Assembly (NCBI GenBank): GCA_027021385.1
Contig: JALUUL010000079.1
Location: 131,738 to 195,737, forward strand
Origin: Planctomycetota bacterium
Lineage (GTDB): Bacteria > Planctomycetota > UBA1135 > GCA-002748355
Reading direction: 5' to 3'
DNA length: 64,000 nt
Positions 8,429 to 16,290 of this stretch are shown piece by piece. Within the stretch, counting starts at the first letter, position 1. Each line of letters opens with the position of its first letter. The position numbers and the translations under genes were made by a program. The notes beneath the pieces are model-generated. The model saw nothing but the letters and a program-made list of their open reading frames with translations, had not been told where the DNA came from and ran no database searches.

Positions 8429-10090
8429 ATGAGGTCGGTTCTCCTCTTTCCGTTCCGGGTTCCCTTCCTCCTTCTCAAGTGGATGTTCGCGGGACGATAC
8501 CGTTTCGTGTTCCTCCTCATCCTCGTATTCGGCGGCATGGTCTTCGGGACCGTCGAGGGATGGCATTACGCTTCCAGCCCGGATTTCTGCCGATCCTGCC
8601 ACCACATGGAGCCCTACTGGCAGTCCTGGTCCCGCTCGACCCACAAGCACGTCCAATGCATCGGCTGCCATTTCGAACCGGGGCTCGGCAACGAGTTCCA
8701 TGCCAAGTTCCAGGCCCTGAAACAGCTCGCCAGCGCGGTGACGGGGATGTACAGCTCCAGACCCTTCGCGGAGGTCAGCGACCGTTCTTGTCTCCGGTCG
8801 GGTTGTCACAGTACGAGGGGGCTGGGGAAGGAAGTGGAGTTCTCGAAACGGGGGGTCTTTTTCGACCATCCGAAGCATCTGGGGGAGCTGCCCTTCGGGA
8901 TCAAGCTGGCCTGCATCTCCTGTCATTCCCAGGTGACCGTCGACAACCACATGGAAGTGGACCGGAACACCTGTTTCCTGTGCCATTTCAAGGGTAGCAA
9001 GGCCCCCGACGGCACCCCCGACCCGATGGAGGCCTGCGGCGTCTGTCATGGAGCCCCCCGGAAGGAACTCTCGGTCGGGGGGTTGAAGATCGACCACAAG
9101 GATTTCCTGAAGCGCGGGATGGAATGCGCCCAATGCCACCTGGAGGTCGTGTCAGGAACCGGGGAGGTCGGCCGGGGGAGGTGTCTGGGTTGCCACAACC
9201 AGCCTTCCTATCTCGAGGAGTTCGGGGACGTGGAGGCCCTGCACCTCAAGCACGTGTCGATCCACAAATTGAACTGCTATCTGTGCCACGAACGGATCGA
9301 GCACCGTTTCCGAACCGAGGAAGGAACTGTGGCAGAGTCCCATCCTAAGGGGCTCCCGGACGGGGACTGTTCCAAATGCCACCTGGAACCGCATAGCCCC
9401 CAAGCGGCCTTCTACGCCGGAAAGGGTGCAGTCTCCGTGCAAGGCGAGCCGGATCCGATGTCCAAATACGGGTTGGACTGCTCCGCCTGTCACGGTCTGG
9501 CCCGCCGTTCCAAGGCCGAGATCAACGCCCATTCCCGCGTGGATTCGGCGACTCTCGCCCGGGGGTCTTGCAACGGATGTCACGGGCAGGGGTACAGTGA
9601 GTTCGTGGGTCCCTTCCTCGAGAGGGTCGGGGAGGTTCAGCACCATCTCGAAAAGCGTCTCGACCGCGTGCTGGAGACCTTCCGCGGGATCGAGGAGAGA
9701 GAAGATGTCGTTCCCAGGAAGACGTTCCACACCGCGAAGAACACGGAGAAAGACCTGGCATTCCTCCGGAGGGCGCGTCCTATACACAATCCCTTCTTCG
9801 CGGTCGCTATCCTGAGGCGGGCCGACAGGGATTTGGCCGTCGTCGAAAAGGACCTTGGAGTCCCTGTCCTACCCGGACGCCCCAAGGACTTCCCGAAGGA
9901 GGGATGCCTCGTCTGCCACGAGGCCCTGCCCCCCCCGGGGAAGATCAAGCTCAAGGACGGGAAGGTCTTTTCGCACCGGATGGCCTTCAAGGCCGACGGG
10001 CCGACCTGCACGGCCTGTCACAAGGGCCCGAACCATCCGGCCAAGCCCGTCGTTCCTTACGGGGTCTGCTCCACCTGCCACAAGAAATGA
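8429..10090 (+). CDS. Fifteen-heme inner-membrane cytochrome with NapC/NirT-type N-terminus
   Basis: This 553-residue protein has one N-terminal transmembrane helix (about 24-43) followed by CRSCHHMEPYWQSW, the first-heme signature of NapC/NirT/CymA quinol dehydrogenases. There are fourteen CXXCH motifs plus one CX4CH motif (Cys121-Cys126-His127), so fifteen hemes are predicted, far more than the four or five usual for the family. A helical segment (about 390-475) separates the last three hemes from the rest. By family it should take electrons from the menaquinol pool and pass them to periplasmic cytochromes, which makes it the probable entry point of the chain. The gene starts one base after the nine-heme gene and converges on the synthetase gene. 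Confidence 0.87.
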   Translation: MRSVLLFPFRVPFLLLKWMFAGRYRFVFLLILVFGGMVFGTVEGWHYASSPDFCRSCHHMEPYWQSWSRSTHKHVQCIGCHFEPGLGNEFHAKFQALKQLASAVTGMYSSRPFAEVSDRSCLRSGCHSTRGLGKEVEFSKRGVFFDHPKHLGELPFGIKLACISCHSQVTVDNHMEVDRNTCFLCHFKGSKAPDGTPDPMEACGVCHGAPRKELSVGGLKIDHKDFLKRGMECAQCHLEVVSGTGEVGRGRCLGCHNQPSYLEEFGDVEALHLKHVSIHKLNCYLCHERIEHRFRTEEGTVAESHPKGLPDGDCSKCHLEPHSPQAAFYAGKGAVSVQGEPDPMSKYGLDCSACHGLARRSKAEINAHSRVDSATLARGSCNGCHGQGYSEFVGPFLERVGEVQHHLEKRLDRVLETFRGIEEREDVVPRKTFHTAKNTEKDLAFLRRARPIHNPFFAVAILRRADRDLAVVEKDLGVPVLPGRPKDFPKEGCLVCHEALPPPGKIKLKDGKVFSHRMAFKADGPTCTACHKGPNHPAKPVVPYGVCSTCHKK

Positions 10091-10091
10091 G

Positions 10092-10105
10092 CGAGGGATC
10101 CCTCG
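10092..10105. terminator. Short palindrome between convergent genes
   Basis: CGAGGGATCCCTCG is a perfect palindrome in the 21-base gap between the stops of the fifteen-heme and synthetase genes. It could fold as a five-pair stem with a four-base loop on either strand, but lacks a T-run, so a bidirectional terminator role is only possible. Confidence 0.3.
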
Positions 10106-10111
10106 GCTTTC

Positions 10112-13100
10112 TCAAGGAGTGAGTTCCAGCTTGGGGCGGATGGCCGAGCGATATCTGAGATAGGACAGCACGATGACGGCGATCTCGAAGATGCAGAAGA
10201 GGGCCGCATAGAGCAGTCCTCCTTCCGAGGAGCCGTAGGAATGCAGGCCCGCGGCGAGAACGAAGTTGACCCCGTAATACGTCATGACGACGGAGAGGAA
10301 GCTGGCGATCGAAGAGACGGCCAGTCCGAAGGGGTGGAGCCAGCCCGCGAAGCGTGCATGCACGATGCCCAGGTAGACGAAGAAGGTGATCAGGGACCAG
10401 GTTTCCTTCGGATCCCAACCCCAGTACCTCCCCCAACTTTCGTTGGCCCAAATGGCGCCGAAGACGATCCCGGCCGCGAGAAAGAGGAGTCCGACCTGCA
10501 TCGTCTTGTAGGTGAGGTTCGTGAGGGTCCGGAGCATCTCGGTCCTCCCGGGCCGGAACAACTGGACCCAGATGACGATATGACCGAGTCCCATGTTCAG
10601 GGCGAAGGCGGAATAGGCCAGCATGATCGTCATCACGTGGACCGACAACCAGTAGGTGTGGGCCAGGACGGGCACGAGGGGGTTGATCGAGGAATCCAGG
10701 GGCAGGTGCTCCGAGAAGAGAAGGCAGAGGAAGCCCATCAGGCTTGCAACGAGTCCGAAGAAACGCTTGCGGTAGAGGAACTCGAGGAAGAGCCCGATCG
10801 CGATCGTGCCCCAACCCATGAAAACCAGGGATTCGTACATGTCCGAGACCGGAGCCCTTTCGGCGATTGCCCATCTGAGTCCGATGCCGGTCGTGTGAGC
10901 GGCGAAACCGAGGATCAGGGCCGTCATGCCCGCCCAATATCCCTTCCGGTTCTTGACGAAACCGAAGAAGAGGATCAGCAGGAAGCTCAGCAGATAGGCC
11001 TTCCAGGCCTTCCCGAAGGCCTCGAACTCTTCGTAAAAGATCTCCAGGGATAGGGCTTCCTCCGGAGGGTAGGTCTCGGGGCCCGCTTCCCGGAGAATTC
11101 CCGTCAGTTCTTCGGCGGCCTTGCCGAAGTCCTGTGGATCCTTGTCCCTCCATGCCTTGGACATCCGGATGAAACCGGCAAAGATCCGTTTTTGCAGGTC
11201 CGACTTCGCGTCCTTGAAGTCGTTCGGAGTTTCCCATTTTCCCTGGGAATCCTTGACGGGAACGATACGGAGGGATGTGCCGCGGAGAATCCCGGAGAGT
11301 AGTTCCAGGCGGCGGTAGACCTCGAGGGCGTCCTTCTCGATCTTCGTCAGGTCTTCGTGATTGCGGTCCTTGGTGATCGCGCGACCGGCGACCTCTTGGA
11401 ACCGCGGATGCATCATGAGCCGCAGGAAGGAGAAGCGTTTCTTCCCCTCCTCCAACTCCATCAAGGCCTTGAGTTCCTTACTGTCGATCCGGATATACGG
11501 TCGATTCCGGAAATCCTCCGGGGCGAGGTTGTAGCCCCAGAGCAGTTCGAGAGAGCTCAGGCCGTCGTGCTTCCTATGCCCGGTGATCGCGGTCGCGAAC
11601 TCGTTCGCGAAAGTGAGAAGGGGTTTGATTCTTCCCGAGGACTGGATGGCCCAGGCCTTGGTCTTCTCGACCGGCATTCCCGTCGGGCCGCCTGAGGCCT
11701 TCGCGGGCACGGAGGAGAGCAGGACCGCGGCCAGGAACCAGAAACCCGTCAATGCCCCCTTCGTTGCGGTATGACCCATGTTCGTGGCCTCCTGTGCGGG
11801 GTTCTTTTCCATGTTCGTCACCGACTCCTTCCTGTTCATGGGTTCCGGCCCGTCGATCCCGGGCCTCCTCGGTTTTCCGTGTCCGCGCAGATACCAGGCG
11901 ATTCCCAGGATGATCAGAAAGAAACTCGGGTAGACGATCGGGACTCCCGGGTCCTTGGAGACGGAGAGGATCGTCATGTCCGGGCCGCCTCTCTCCCCGA
12001 GCTGGTAACTGCTTTGGAAGAGCCGGAAGCCTCCGTAGTCGAGCGGGCGGTTCATCGAGATCACGGTCTCGATAGGCTCCTCGTCGATCCCGTGCGGAGT
12101 CACCTTGACCTTCGAGGCATAGGTCTTGGGACGCCTCGAACCGGGGTAGAACTCCAGGATGAAGTCCTCGAGTTCGAGACTGAAGGGCAGTTCCTTCGTC
12201 GAGCGTTTATAGGCGAAGAGGAGCGAGCCTCCTTCGAGTCCGATTTCGTCGTCCCAACCCCGGCCGATCCAGAAGGTGTTTTCCTTCCCCTTCCAGTGGG
12301 CCTTCAGTTTCAGGAAGGCGCGATTCGTCTCTTTCCCCTTCTTGGAGGATTCGACCCGGACCTCGGCCTTGGCGCTCTTCACGAACCGTTCGAGTTTGAA
12401 ATCCAATCCGAGGTTTCCGACTGCGATTGTCTGCCCCTCGATGATTTCGAGGGCGGGCCCCCGCCCGATCGAGGCCGAGAGTTGGATCCAGAACCTCTTG
12501 CCTCCGTCATGGAGGATCGAGACCAAGGGCTTCTTGCCGGCGGAATTCGCCTCGAGGCGGATCCTTTGAACGAGGGGGGCTCCCTTCTGGCCCCGGATCG
12601 AGTTGAAGGTAGGGAAATTGGCGAAGACCTTGTGGATCTCTGTGTGGCTCTTCCCCCGGACCTCGACGACGGCGGCGGGATTACTGCCCGATCCGGGGAC
12701 GTTGCGCAGCTTGCCCTGGACGATCTTGGCTTCAGGCATGAAGGACAGGACCTTCACCGAGATTCCTTCCCCGGCCTGGACGACCTTCCCGAGAGAAGCG
12801 GGAAGGGGGAGGTCCAGGGGGGAACCTTTCTCGGACACGAGGACACGGATGCTGGAGCCACCGGTCTTTCGCTCGGGGAGACGGCCTTTCAAGGCTTCCG
12901 GGTCCCGGATCACGAGGAACTCGATCTCGACCGGGCCGACGTCCTTCCTGCGGAAGTCGGCATGGTCGGCGATCAGCCATTGCCTGCCCTCGACACCCAT
13001 CCCGGAGAGCTGGAACTGGATGCCTGGGCTCCCCTCCACCCCGGCGTCCGTAAGGTGGACGTAAGGGGTCCCATCCTCGAGGAAGCGTTCGATCGAGAGG

Positions 13101-13624
13101 CCGGGATGCCCTTCCTCCTCCTCGAGGAGGGTGATCCCCGCGAGTCGCACGGTGTCGGGGAGTTCGAGGATCTCGTGGTAGGGCTTTCCTTTCAGGGGCT
13201 TCCAGCGTAGATCGAGGTGGCTGCGATCCAGGAAGAGGGTCCTCGATTCGGTTCCCTCCTGCACGGCCATCCGCCCCTCGTATCCGAAGGTCCGGGACAC
13301 CCAACCTCCGAAGAGGAGCAGGACGATCGAGAAGTGGGTGAGGACGAAGGCCCACTGATGCCGTTTGATCGGGATCCGGTTGATGACCGCCACGATCAAG
13401 TTGACGGCGATCAGGAAGAGGAAGAGATCGAACCAGGCCGTCCGGTAGACCCAGGATTGGGCGAAGGCCCTTGAGGTCGAGGATTCGATCAGGGTCCCGA
13501 CGATCATCGCGACCACCCCGAAGATGAGCAGGACCATCGTGAACTGGACCTTGCCCAGGAAGCGGAGGAAGCGGAGGGCCGCGGGTTCTGTCTTCGTGCT
13601 CATGCGGGCGTCCATCCCGGTCAA
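10112..13624 (-). CDS. Fused ResB-CcsA cytochrome c synthetase (system II, CcsBA)
   Basis: At 1170 residues this single protein joins both halves of system II. The ResB half has three transmembrane helices (about 27-110), a large periplasmic domain and a fourth helix near 565. The CcsA half has its own signal-like helix near 620, a periplasmic insert and a block of about eight helices (about 880-1155) carrying the WWD-type heme-handling motif WGRYWGWDPKETW near residue 1065. The enzyme exports heme and ligates it to CXXCH cysteines, which all the neighbouring cytochromes need. Fused CcsBA is known in Helicobacter, Wolinella and Bacteroidetes. A near-perfect sigma-54 element lies upstream. Starts at residues 4 or 8 are also possible; none has a strong ribosome site. 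Confidence 0.92.
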   Translation of the reverse strand: MTGMDARMSTKTEPAALRFLRFLGKVQFTMVLLIFGVVAMIVGTLIESSTSRAFAQSWVYRTAWFDLFLFLIAVNLIVAVINRIPIKRHQWAFVLTHFSIVLLLFGGWVSRTFGYEGRMAVQEGTESRTLFLDRSHLDLRWKPLKGKPYHEILELPDTVRLAGITLLEEEEGHPGLSIERFLEDGTPYVHLTDAGVEGSPGIQFQLSGMGVEGRQWLIADHADFRRKDVGPVEIEFLVIRDPEALKGRLPERKTGGSSIRVLVSEKGSPLDLPLPASLGKVVQAGEGISVKVLSFMPEAKIVQGKLRNVPGSGSNPAAVVEVRGKSHTEIHKVFANFPTFNSIRGQKGAPLVQRIRLEANSAGKKPLVSILHDGGKRFWIQLSASIGRGPALEIIEGQTIAVGNLGLDFKLERFVKSAKAEVRVESSKKGKETNRAFLKLKAHWKGKENTFWIGRGWDDEIGLEGGSLLFAYKRSTKELPFSLELEDFILEFYPGSRRPKTYASKVKVTPHGIDEEPIETVISMNRPLDYGGFRLFQSSYQLGERGGPDMTILSVSKDPGVPIVYPSFFLIILGIAWYLRGHGKPRRPGIDGPEPMNRKESVTNMEKNPAQEATNMGHTATKGALTGFWFLAAVLLSSVPAKASGGPTGMPVEKTKAWAIQSSGRIKPLLTFANEFATAITGHRKHDGLSSLELLWGYNLAPEDFRNRPYIRIDSKELKALMELEEGKKRFSFLRLMMHPRFQEVAGRAITKDRNHEDLTKIEKDALEVYRRLELLSGILRGTSLRIVPVKDSQGKWETPNDFKDAKSDLQKRIFAGFIRMSKAWRDKDPQDFGKAAEELTGILREAGPETYPPEEALSLEIFYEEFEAFGKAWKAYLLSFLLILFFGFVKNRKGYWAGMTALILGFAAHTTGIGLRWAIAERAPVSDMYESLVFMGWGTIAIGLFLEFLYRKRFFGLVASLMGFLCLLFSEHLPLDSSINPLVPVLAHTYWLSVHVMTIMLAYSAFALNMGLGHIVIWVQLFRPGRTEMLRTLTNLTYKTMQVGLLFLAAGIVFGAIWANESWGRYWGWDPKETWSLITFFVYLGIVHARFAGWLHPFGLAVSSIASFLSVVMTYYGVNFVLAAGLHSYGSSEGGLLYAALFCIFEIAVIVLSYLRYRSAIRPKLELTP

Positions 13625-13744
13625 CCGGGTACGGAGGAAGGCTCGGTCCGCCCTTCCCCGGGAGGCTTCCCCCCCCCGGGAGGTCCGGCGGTCATTCGGG
13701 TCCGAGGGAACCCGAGCGGAACGATGTCGGCGACGCGGAGGTAG

Positions 13745-13760
13745 TGCAAGGCACGTGCCG
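13745..13760 (-). promoter_or_regulatory. Near-perfect sigma-54 promoter for the CcsBA gene
   Basis: On the minus strand the site reads CGGCACGTGCCTTGCA, matching GGCACG-N4-TTGCA completely; only the T preceding GG is replaced by C. The -24 GG is at 13759-13758 and the -12 GC at 13747-13746. Transcription would start near 13734, about 110 bases before the CcsBA start. Confidence 0.78.
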
Positions 13761-13935
13761 GGAAGCGGCCTTTTTTCGATCGGATTTCCCGAAGAGAAGG
13801 AAGGTGGACGATCTGCCGAAGTCTCGGCGAGTCTGCCAAGAACTCGTCGTCACGGAGGATTGATTCAGGAAAAAATGCCGTGGCCCCTTCCGGGGTGGGG
13901 TATTTTTCCATGCCTGCCCGAGCCTCGCAAAACTT

Positions 13936-13954
13936 TGTCATCGCAATGTCATCG
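13936..13954. repeat. Tandem TGTCATCG repeat, possible activator binding site
   Basis: TGTCATCG occurs at 13936-13943 and again at 13947-13954, an 11-base period that puts both copies on one face of the helix. It sits about 70 bases upstream of the rightward -24 element at 14024 and about 180 bases upstream of the leftward one at 13759, a usual distance for NtrC-type enhancers. A near copy, TGTCTTCG, is at 4801. Binding by the local activator is inferred. Confidence 0.35.
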
Positions 13955-14022
13955 AATGCATGGCGGGGACCCGGAAAAGGATGCGGCAATTGCGCACGAG
14001 GTCCGGGGCCGTCTTTTCCGGG

Positions 14023-14038
14023 TGGCCTGCTTGTTGCT
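14023..14038 (+). promoter_or_regulatory. Candidate sigma-54 promoter for the tetraheme cytochrome gene
   Basis: TGGCCTGCTTGTTGCT has TGGC at -24 (GG at 14024-14025), TTGCT at -12 (GC at 14036-14037) and N10 spacing. Transcription would start near 14049 and run through two hairpins before the coding start at 14159. Confidence 0.65.
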
Positions 14039-14055
14039 CTTCTCCCGGTCGCTCA

Positions 14056-14093
14056 CCTCGGAGGCGGCTCCGAGGAGCCCGCCTAGGGGCGGG
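14056..14093 (+). promoter_or_regulatory. Two tandem GC-rich hairpins in the tetraheme leader
   Basis: CCTCGGAG-GCGG-CTCCGAGG (14056-14075) and CCCGCC-TAGG-GGCGGG (14078-14093) are perfect stems of eight and six pairs with four-base loops. They lie just downstream of the predicted start site and some 55 bases before the ribosome site, where they could stabilise the message. No T-run follows, so they do not look like terminators. Confidence 0.5.
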
Positions 14094-14158
14094 AAGACGA
14101 GAAACTGAAAACCGTTCGTTGGACACCTTCCCTGCCACAGATGGAAAGGATGAAAGTC

Positions 14159-14842
14159 ATGAAACTAACCGCCGGACTCCTGTCCTTGGGTTGCCTGATC
14201 GCGCTGAGCGCCCCCGCTTCTGCGCAGATCAAGAACTCCACCCACGACTTCAGCACGAAGACCTGGAACTTCCGTGCGGAAATTTGCCGGGTCTGCCACG
14301 TTCCTCACGACCATGACTACACCACCAAGCGCGGCCTTGTCTCAGGTCTGTTGTGGAACCACGCGCTCTCCAGCGCGACCTACACGATGTATACCAGCCC
14401 CTCCCTGGATGGAGCCATCGACTCCGCGCCGACCGGGACCTCGAAGCTCTGCCTCGGCTGCCATGACGGCACTGTCGCCCTCGACGCCTTCGACAAGAAC
14501 CCGGACAACTGGGTCGGCAGCTACCTCGGCGGCAGCGCCCGGGTGCCGGGGAGCAACTACTGGAGCGGCAGCACCGGCGACTTGAGGGCCACGCACCCGA
14601 TCTCCATCGTCTACGACGAGACGAAGGACAAGGGGCTGGCACCGAAGACCACGACCTTCGGCGGCTCCGGGACGATCGCGGACGTCCTCGAGGGTGGGAC
14701 CAAGGTCCAGTGCTCGACCTGCCACGATGTCCACAACGAAGCGGGCGAGGCCGTTCCCGGCACCCACCTGCTCCGCATCGCCCAGACCACGGCACAGGGC
14801 GGCACGGCTTCCGGGCTCTGCCTCACCTGCCACGTGAAGTAA
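14159..14842 (+). CDS. Secreted tetraheme cytochrome c, candidate extracellular nanowire-type subunit
   Basis: ATG 14159 is preferred because AAAGGA lies eight bases upstream; in-frame ATGs at 14141 and 14150 are alternatives. The 227-residue product has a signal peptide ending in ASA (mature start QIKNSTHDF) and CXXCH motifs at 43, 98, 185 and 221, the last almost at the C-terminus. Additional histidines (STHDF, CHVPHDHD, WNHA, ATHPIS, CHDVHN, GTHLL) can supply distal ligands. The gene has a sigma-54-like promoter, a leader with hairpins, its own strong terminator and many C-ending codons, all suggesting high expression. Size, heme number and context resemble small tetraheme cytochromes that polymerise outside cells, such as OmcE, but filament formation is not shown by sequence. 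Confidence 0.85.
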   Translation: MKLTAGLLSLGCLIALSAPASAQIKNSTHDFSTKTWNFRAEICRVCHVPHDHDYTTKRGLVSGLLWNHALSSATYTMYTSPSLDGAIDSAPTGTSKLCLGCHDGTVALDAFDKNPDNWVGSYLGGSARVPGSNYWSGSTGDLRATHPISIVYDETKDKGLAPKTTTFGGSGTIADVLEGGTKVQCSTCHDVHNEAGEAVPGTHLLRIAQTTAQGGTASGLCLTCHVK

Positions 14843-14869
14843 CGCATATCCATCCTCTGAGGTGGGAAA

Positions 14870-14898
14870 GGGCGCCGGACCCTTCGGGTTCGGCGCCC
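14870..14898 (+). terminator. Strong hairpin after the tetraheme gene
   Basis: GGGCGCCGGACCC (14870-14882) pairs with GGGTTCGGCGCCC (14886-14898) across a three-base loop, 13 pairs including one G-U. Only TT follows, so termination may be weak or Rho-assisted. It separates the tetraheme gene from the next promoter. Confidence 0.65.
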
Positions 14899-14908
14899 TT
14901 CGCATGTC

Positions 14909-14924
14909 CGGATCGGATCTTGCT
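14909..14924 (+). promoter_or_regulatory. Candidate sigma-54 promoter for the second NHL gene
   Basis: CGGATCGGATCTTGCT has GG at 14910-14911, GC at 14922-14923, N10 spacing and TTGCT at -12. It sits immediately after the terminator, and its transcript would start near 14935, ahead of the gene at 15052. Confidence 0.5.
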
Positions 14925-15051
14925 CCGTTGCTTTCCGGCGGAACCCGAGAGGCCCGTGAGTGCCGTTCCGGCCGGGAACGAGCTGCGGCTTTTTCCCGCT
15001 CCGGGGGGCCGCTAGCCTGGAGCCGTCCCTCTCCTGGAGAGCCTGAATACG

Positions 15052-16281
15052 ATGAACCCTTCCTTCCAAGCCAGCATGCGCCGGTTTTCGAGAGCCTGTC
15101 GGTTCTCCCTCAGCTGCAGCGTCATCTTCCTCCTCGGATCCTGCGCCTCCGCGGGTTCGAGGGAGGGGGAGCAGGAGAAGGTCTTCTACCCCGAACCGCC
15201 CGATCCTCCGAGGATCCAGTTCCTGATGGCGATCGCCGACGGTGAAGACCTGGAGGGAGGACCCTCCGGTCTGGACAGCCTCCTCTTCGGCGGGAAGAAG
15301 AAAGGAGGCAAGCCCCTACTGCGGCCCTTCGGGGTGACCTTCCATGAGGGAAAGGCCTACATCACGGACACCCGTCTCGGAGTCGTGATCATCGCCGACC
15401 TCGAGAAGAAGAAGGTGGACCTCGCTCCCGTCAAAGGAAGAGGGCGGACGATGAAGCCGATGGCCGTCGAAGTACTCGAGGACGGTCGGATCCTCGTTGC
15501 GGACGCCGGCAGGCGCCAGATCGTCTTCTACGACCGGAACTGGAAGTACCAGGCGGAATGGGGTCCCTTCGGCAAGGGGAGCGTCCCCGTCGACGTGAAG
15601 GTCAAGGGGAACCGGGTCTACGTCGTCGACGGGAACCGGAAGGGGGGAAGCCTCCGTGTGCTGGACCTGAAAACGGGGAAGGAACTGTTCGTTCTGGGGA
15701 AGAAGGAGACCCGGGCCGAATTCCTCCGGGGTCCGACGAGCGTAGCAGTCGATGACAAGGGATTCATCTACGTCGTCGACACGATCTACTGCCAGGTCTA
15801 CGTCTGGGACAAGGACGGAAATTTCGTCCGCCACATCGGAGAACCGGGGGACATGGCGGGGCAGTTCGGGCGCCCCAAGGGGATCGGGGTCAGCGAGAAC
15901 CTCCTCTTCGTCCTGGACACAGCCTTCGAGAACTGTCAGCTCTTCGATCTGGACGGGCGGATCCTGATGTTCTTCGGTGGGCCGGGGACGGGTCCCGGTC
16001 AGATGTACATGCCCGCGAAGATCTGGGTCGGGGACGAGGGTCTCGAATACTTCAAGGACAGGATCGATCCGGATTTCAAAGCCGAACATCTGATCCTCGT
16101 GACGAACCAGTTCGGCCCGAACAAGCTTGCATTCTACGCGTTGGGTCACCACAAGAAGTTCAAGTATCCGAAGAGCGAGCTACCGGAAGTTCCCTCCAAG
16201 CAGGCCCCCGAGGAAGATCCCGCGAAGAAGGGGCCCGGCGCCCCCCGAAAGGGAGCCGGGTCCGGGGAAATGCTGGACTAG
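15052..16281 (+). CDS. NHL-repeat beta-propeller lipoprotein
   Basis: This 409-residue protein has a signal ending in a good lipobox (LLGSC, Cys31), then propeller repeats from about 95 to 370 (RPFGVTF...AYITDT, GPTSVAVDDKGFIYVVDT, RPKGIGVSENLLFVLDT), and a charged Pro/Lys/Gly tail. It is a distant paralog of the NHL protein at 1073, and each lies next to a doubled-CXXCH cytochrome. Its own sigma-54-like promoter implies co-regulation with the tetraheme gene. A surface scaffold or assembly factor role is inferred. A start at Met9 is possible, but the GGAGAG upstream of 15052 favours the longer form. Confidence 0.85.
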   Translation: MNPSFQASMRRFSRACRFSLSCSVIFLLGSCASAGSREGEQEKVFYPEPPDPPRIQFLMAIADGEDLEGGPSGLDSLLFGGKKKGGKPLLRPFGVTFHEGKAYITDTRLGVVIIADLEKKKVDLAPVKGRGRTMKPMAVEVLEDGRILVADAGRRQIVFYDRNWKYQAEWGPFGKGSVPVDVKVKGNRVYVVDGNRKGGSLRVLDLKTGKELFVLGKKETRAEFLRGPTSVAVDDKGFIYVVDTIYCQVYVWDKDGNFVRHIGEPGDMAGQFGRPKGIGVSENLLFVLDTAFENCQLFDLDGRILMFFGGPGTGPGQMYMPAKIWVGDEGLEYFKDRIDPDFKAEHLILVTNQFGPNKLAFYALGHHKKFKYPKSELPEVPSKQAPEEDPAKKGPGAPRKGAGSGEMLD

Positions 16282-16290
16282 GCCGCGAAC

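Noticed and set aside
11771..13210. Long plus-strand frame (479 codons) opposite CcsBA
   Set aside because: Antisense shadow of the ResB half, with low-complexity acidic composition and no recognisable domain.
13621..13911. Small minus-strand frame upstream of CcsBA whose stop overlaps the CcsBA start by ATGA
   Set aside because: The overlap is tempting, but third-position GC is lower than in real genes here, no ribosome site precedes it, and the near-perfect sigma-54 promoter for CcsBA lies inside it, so the transcript would not include its start.
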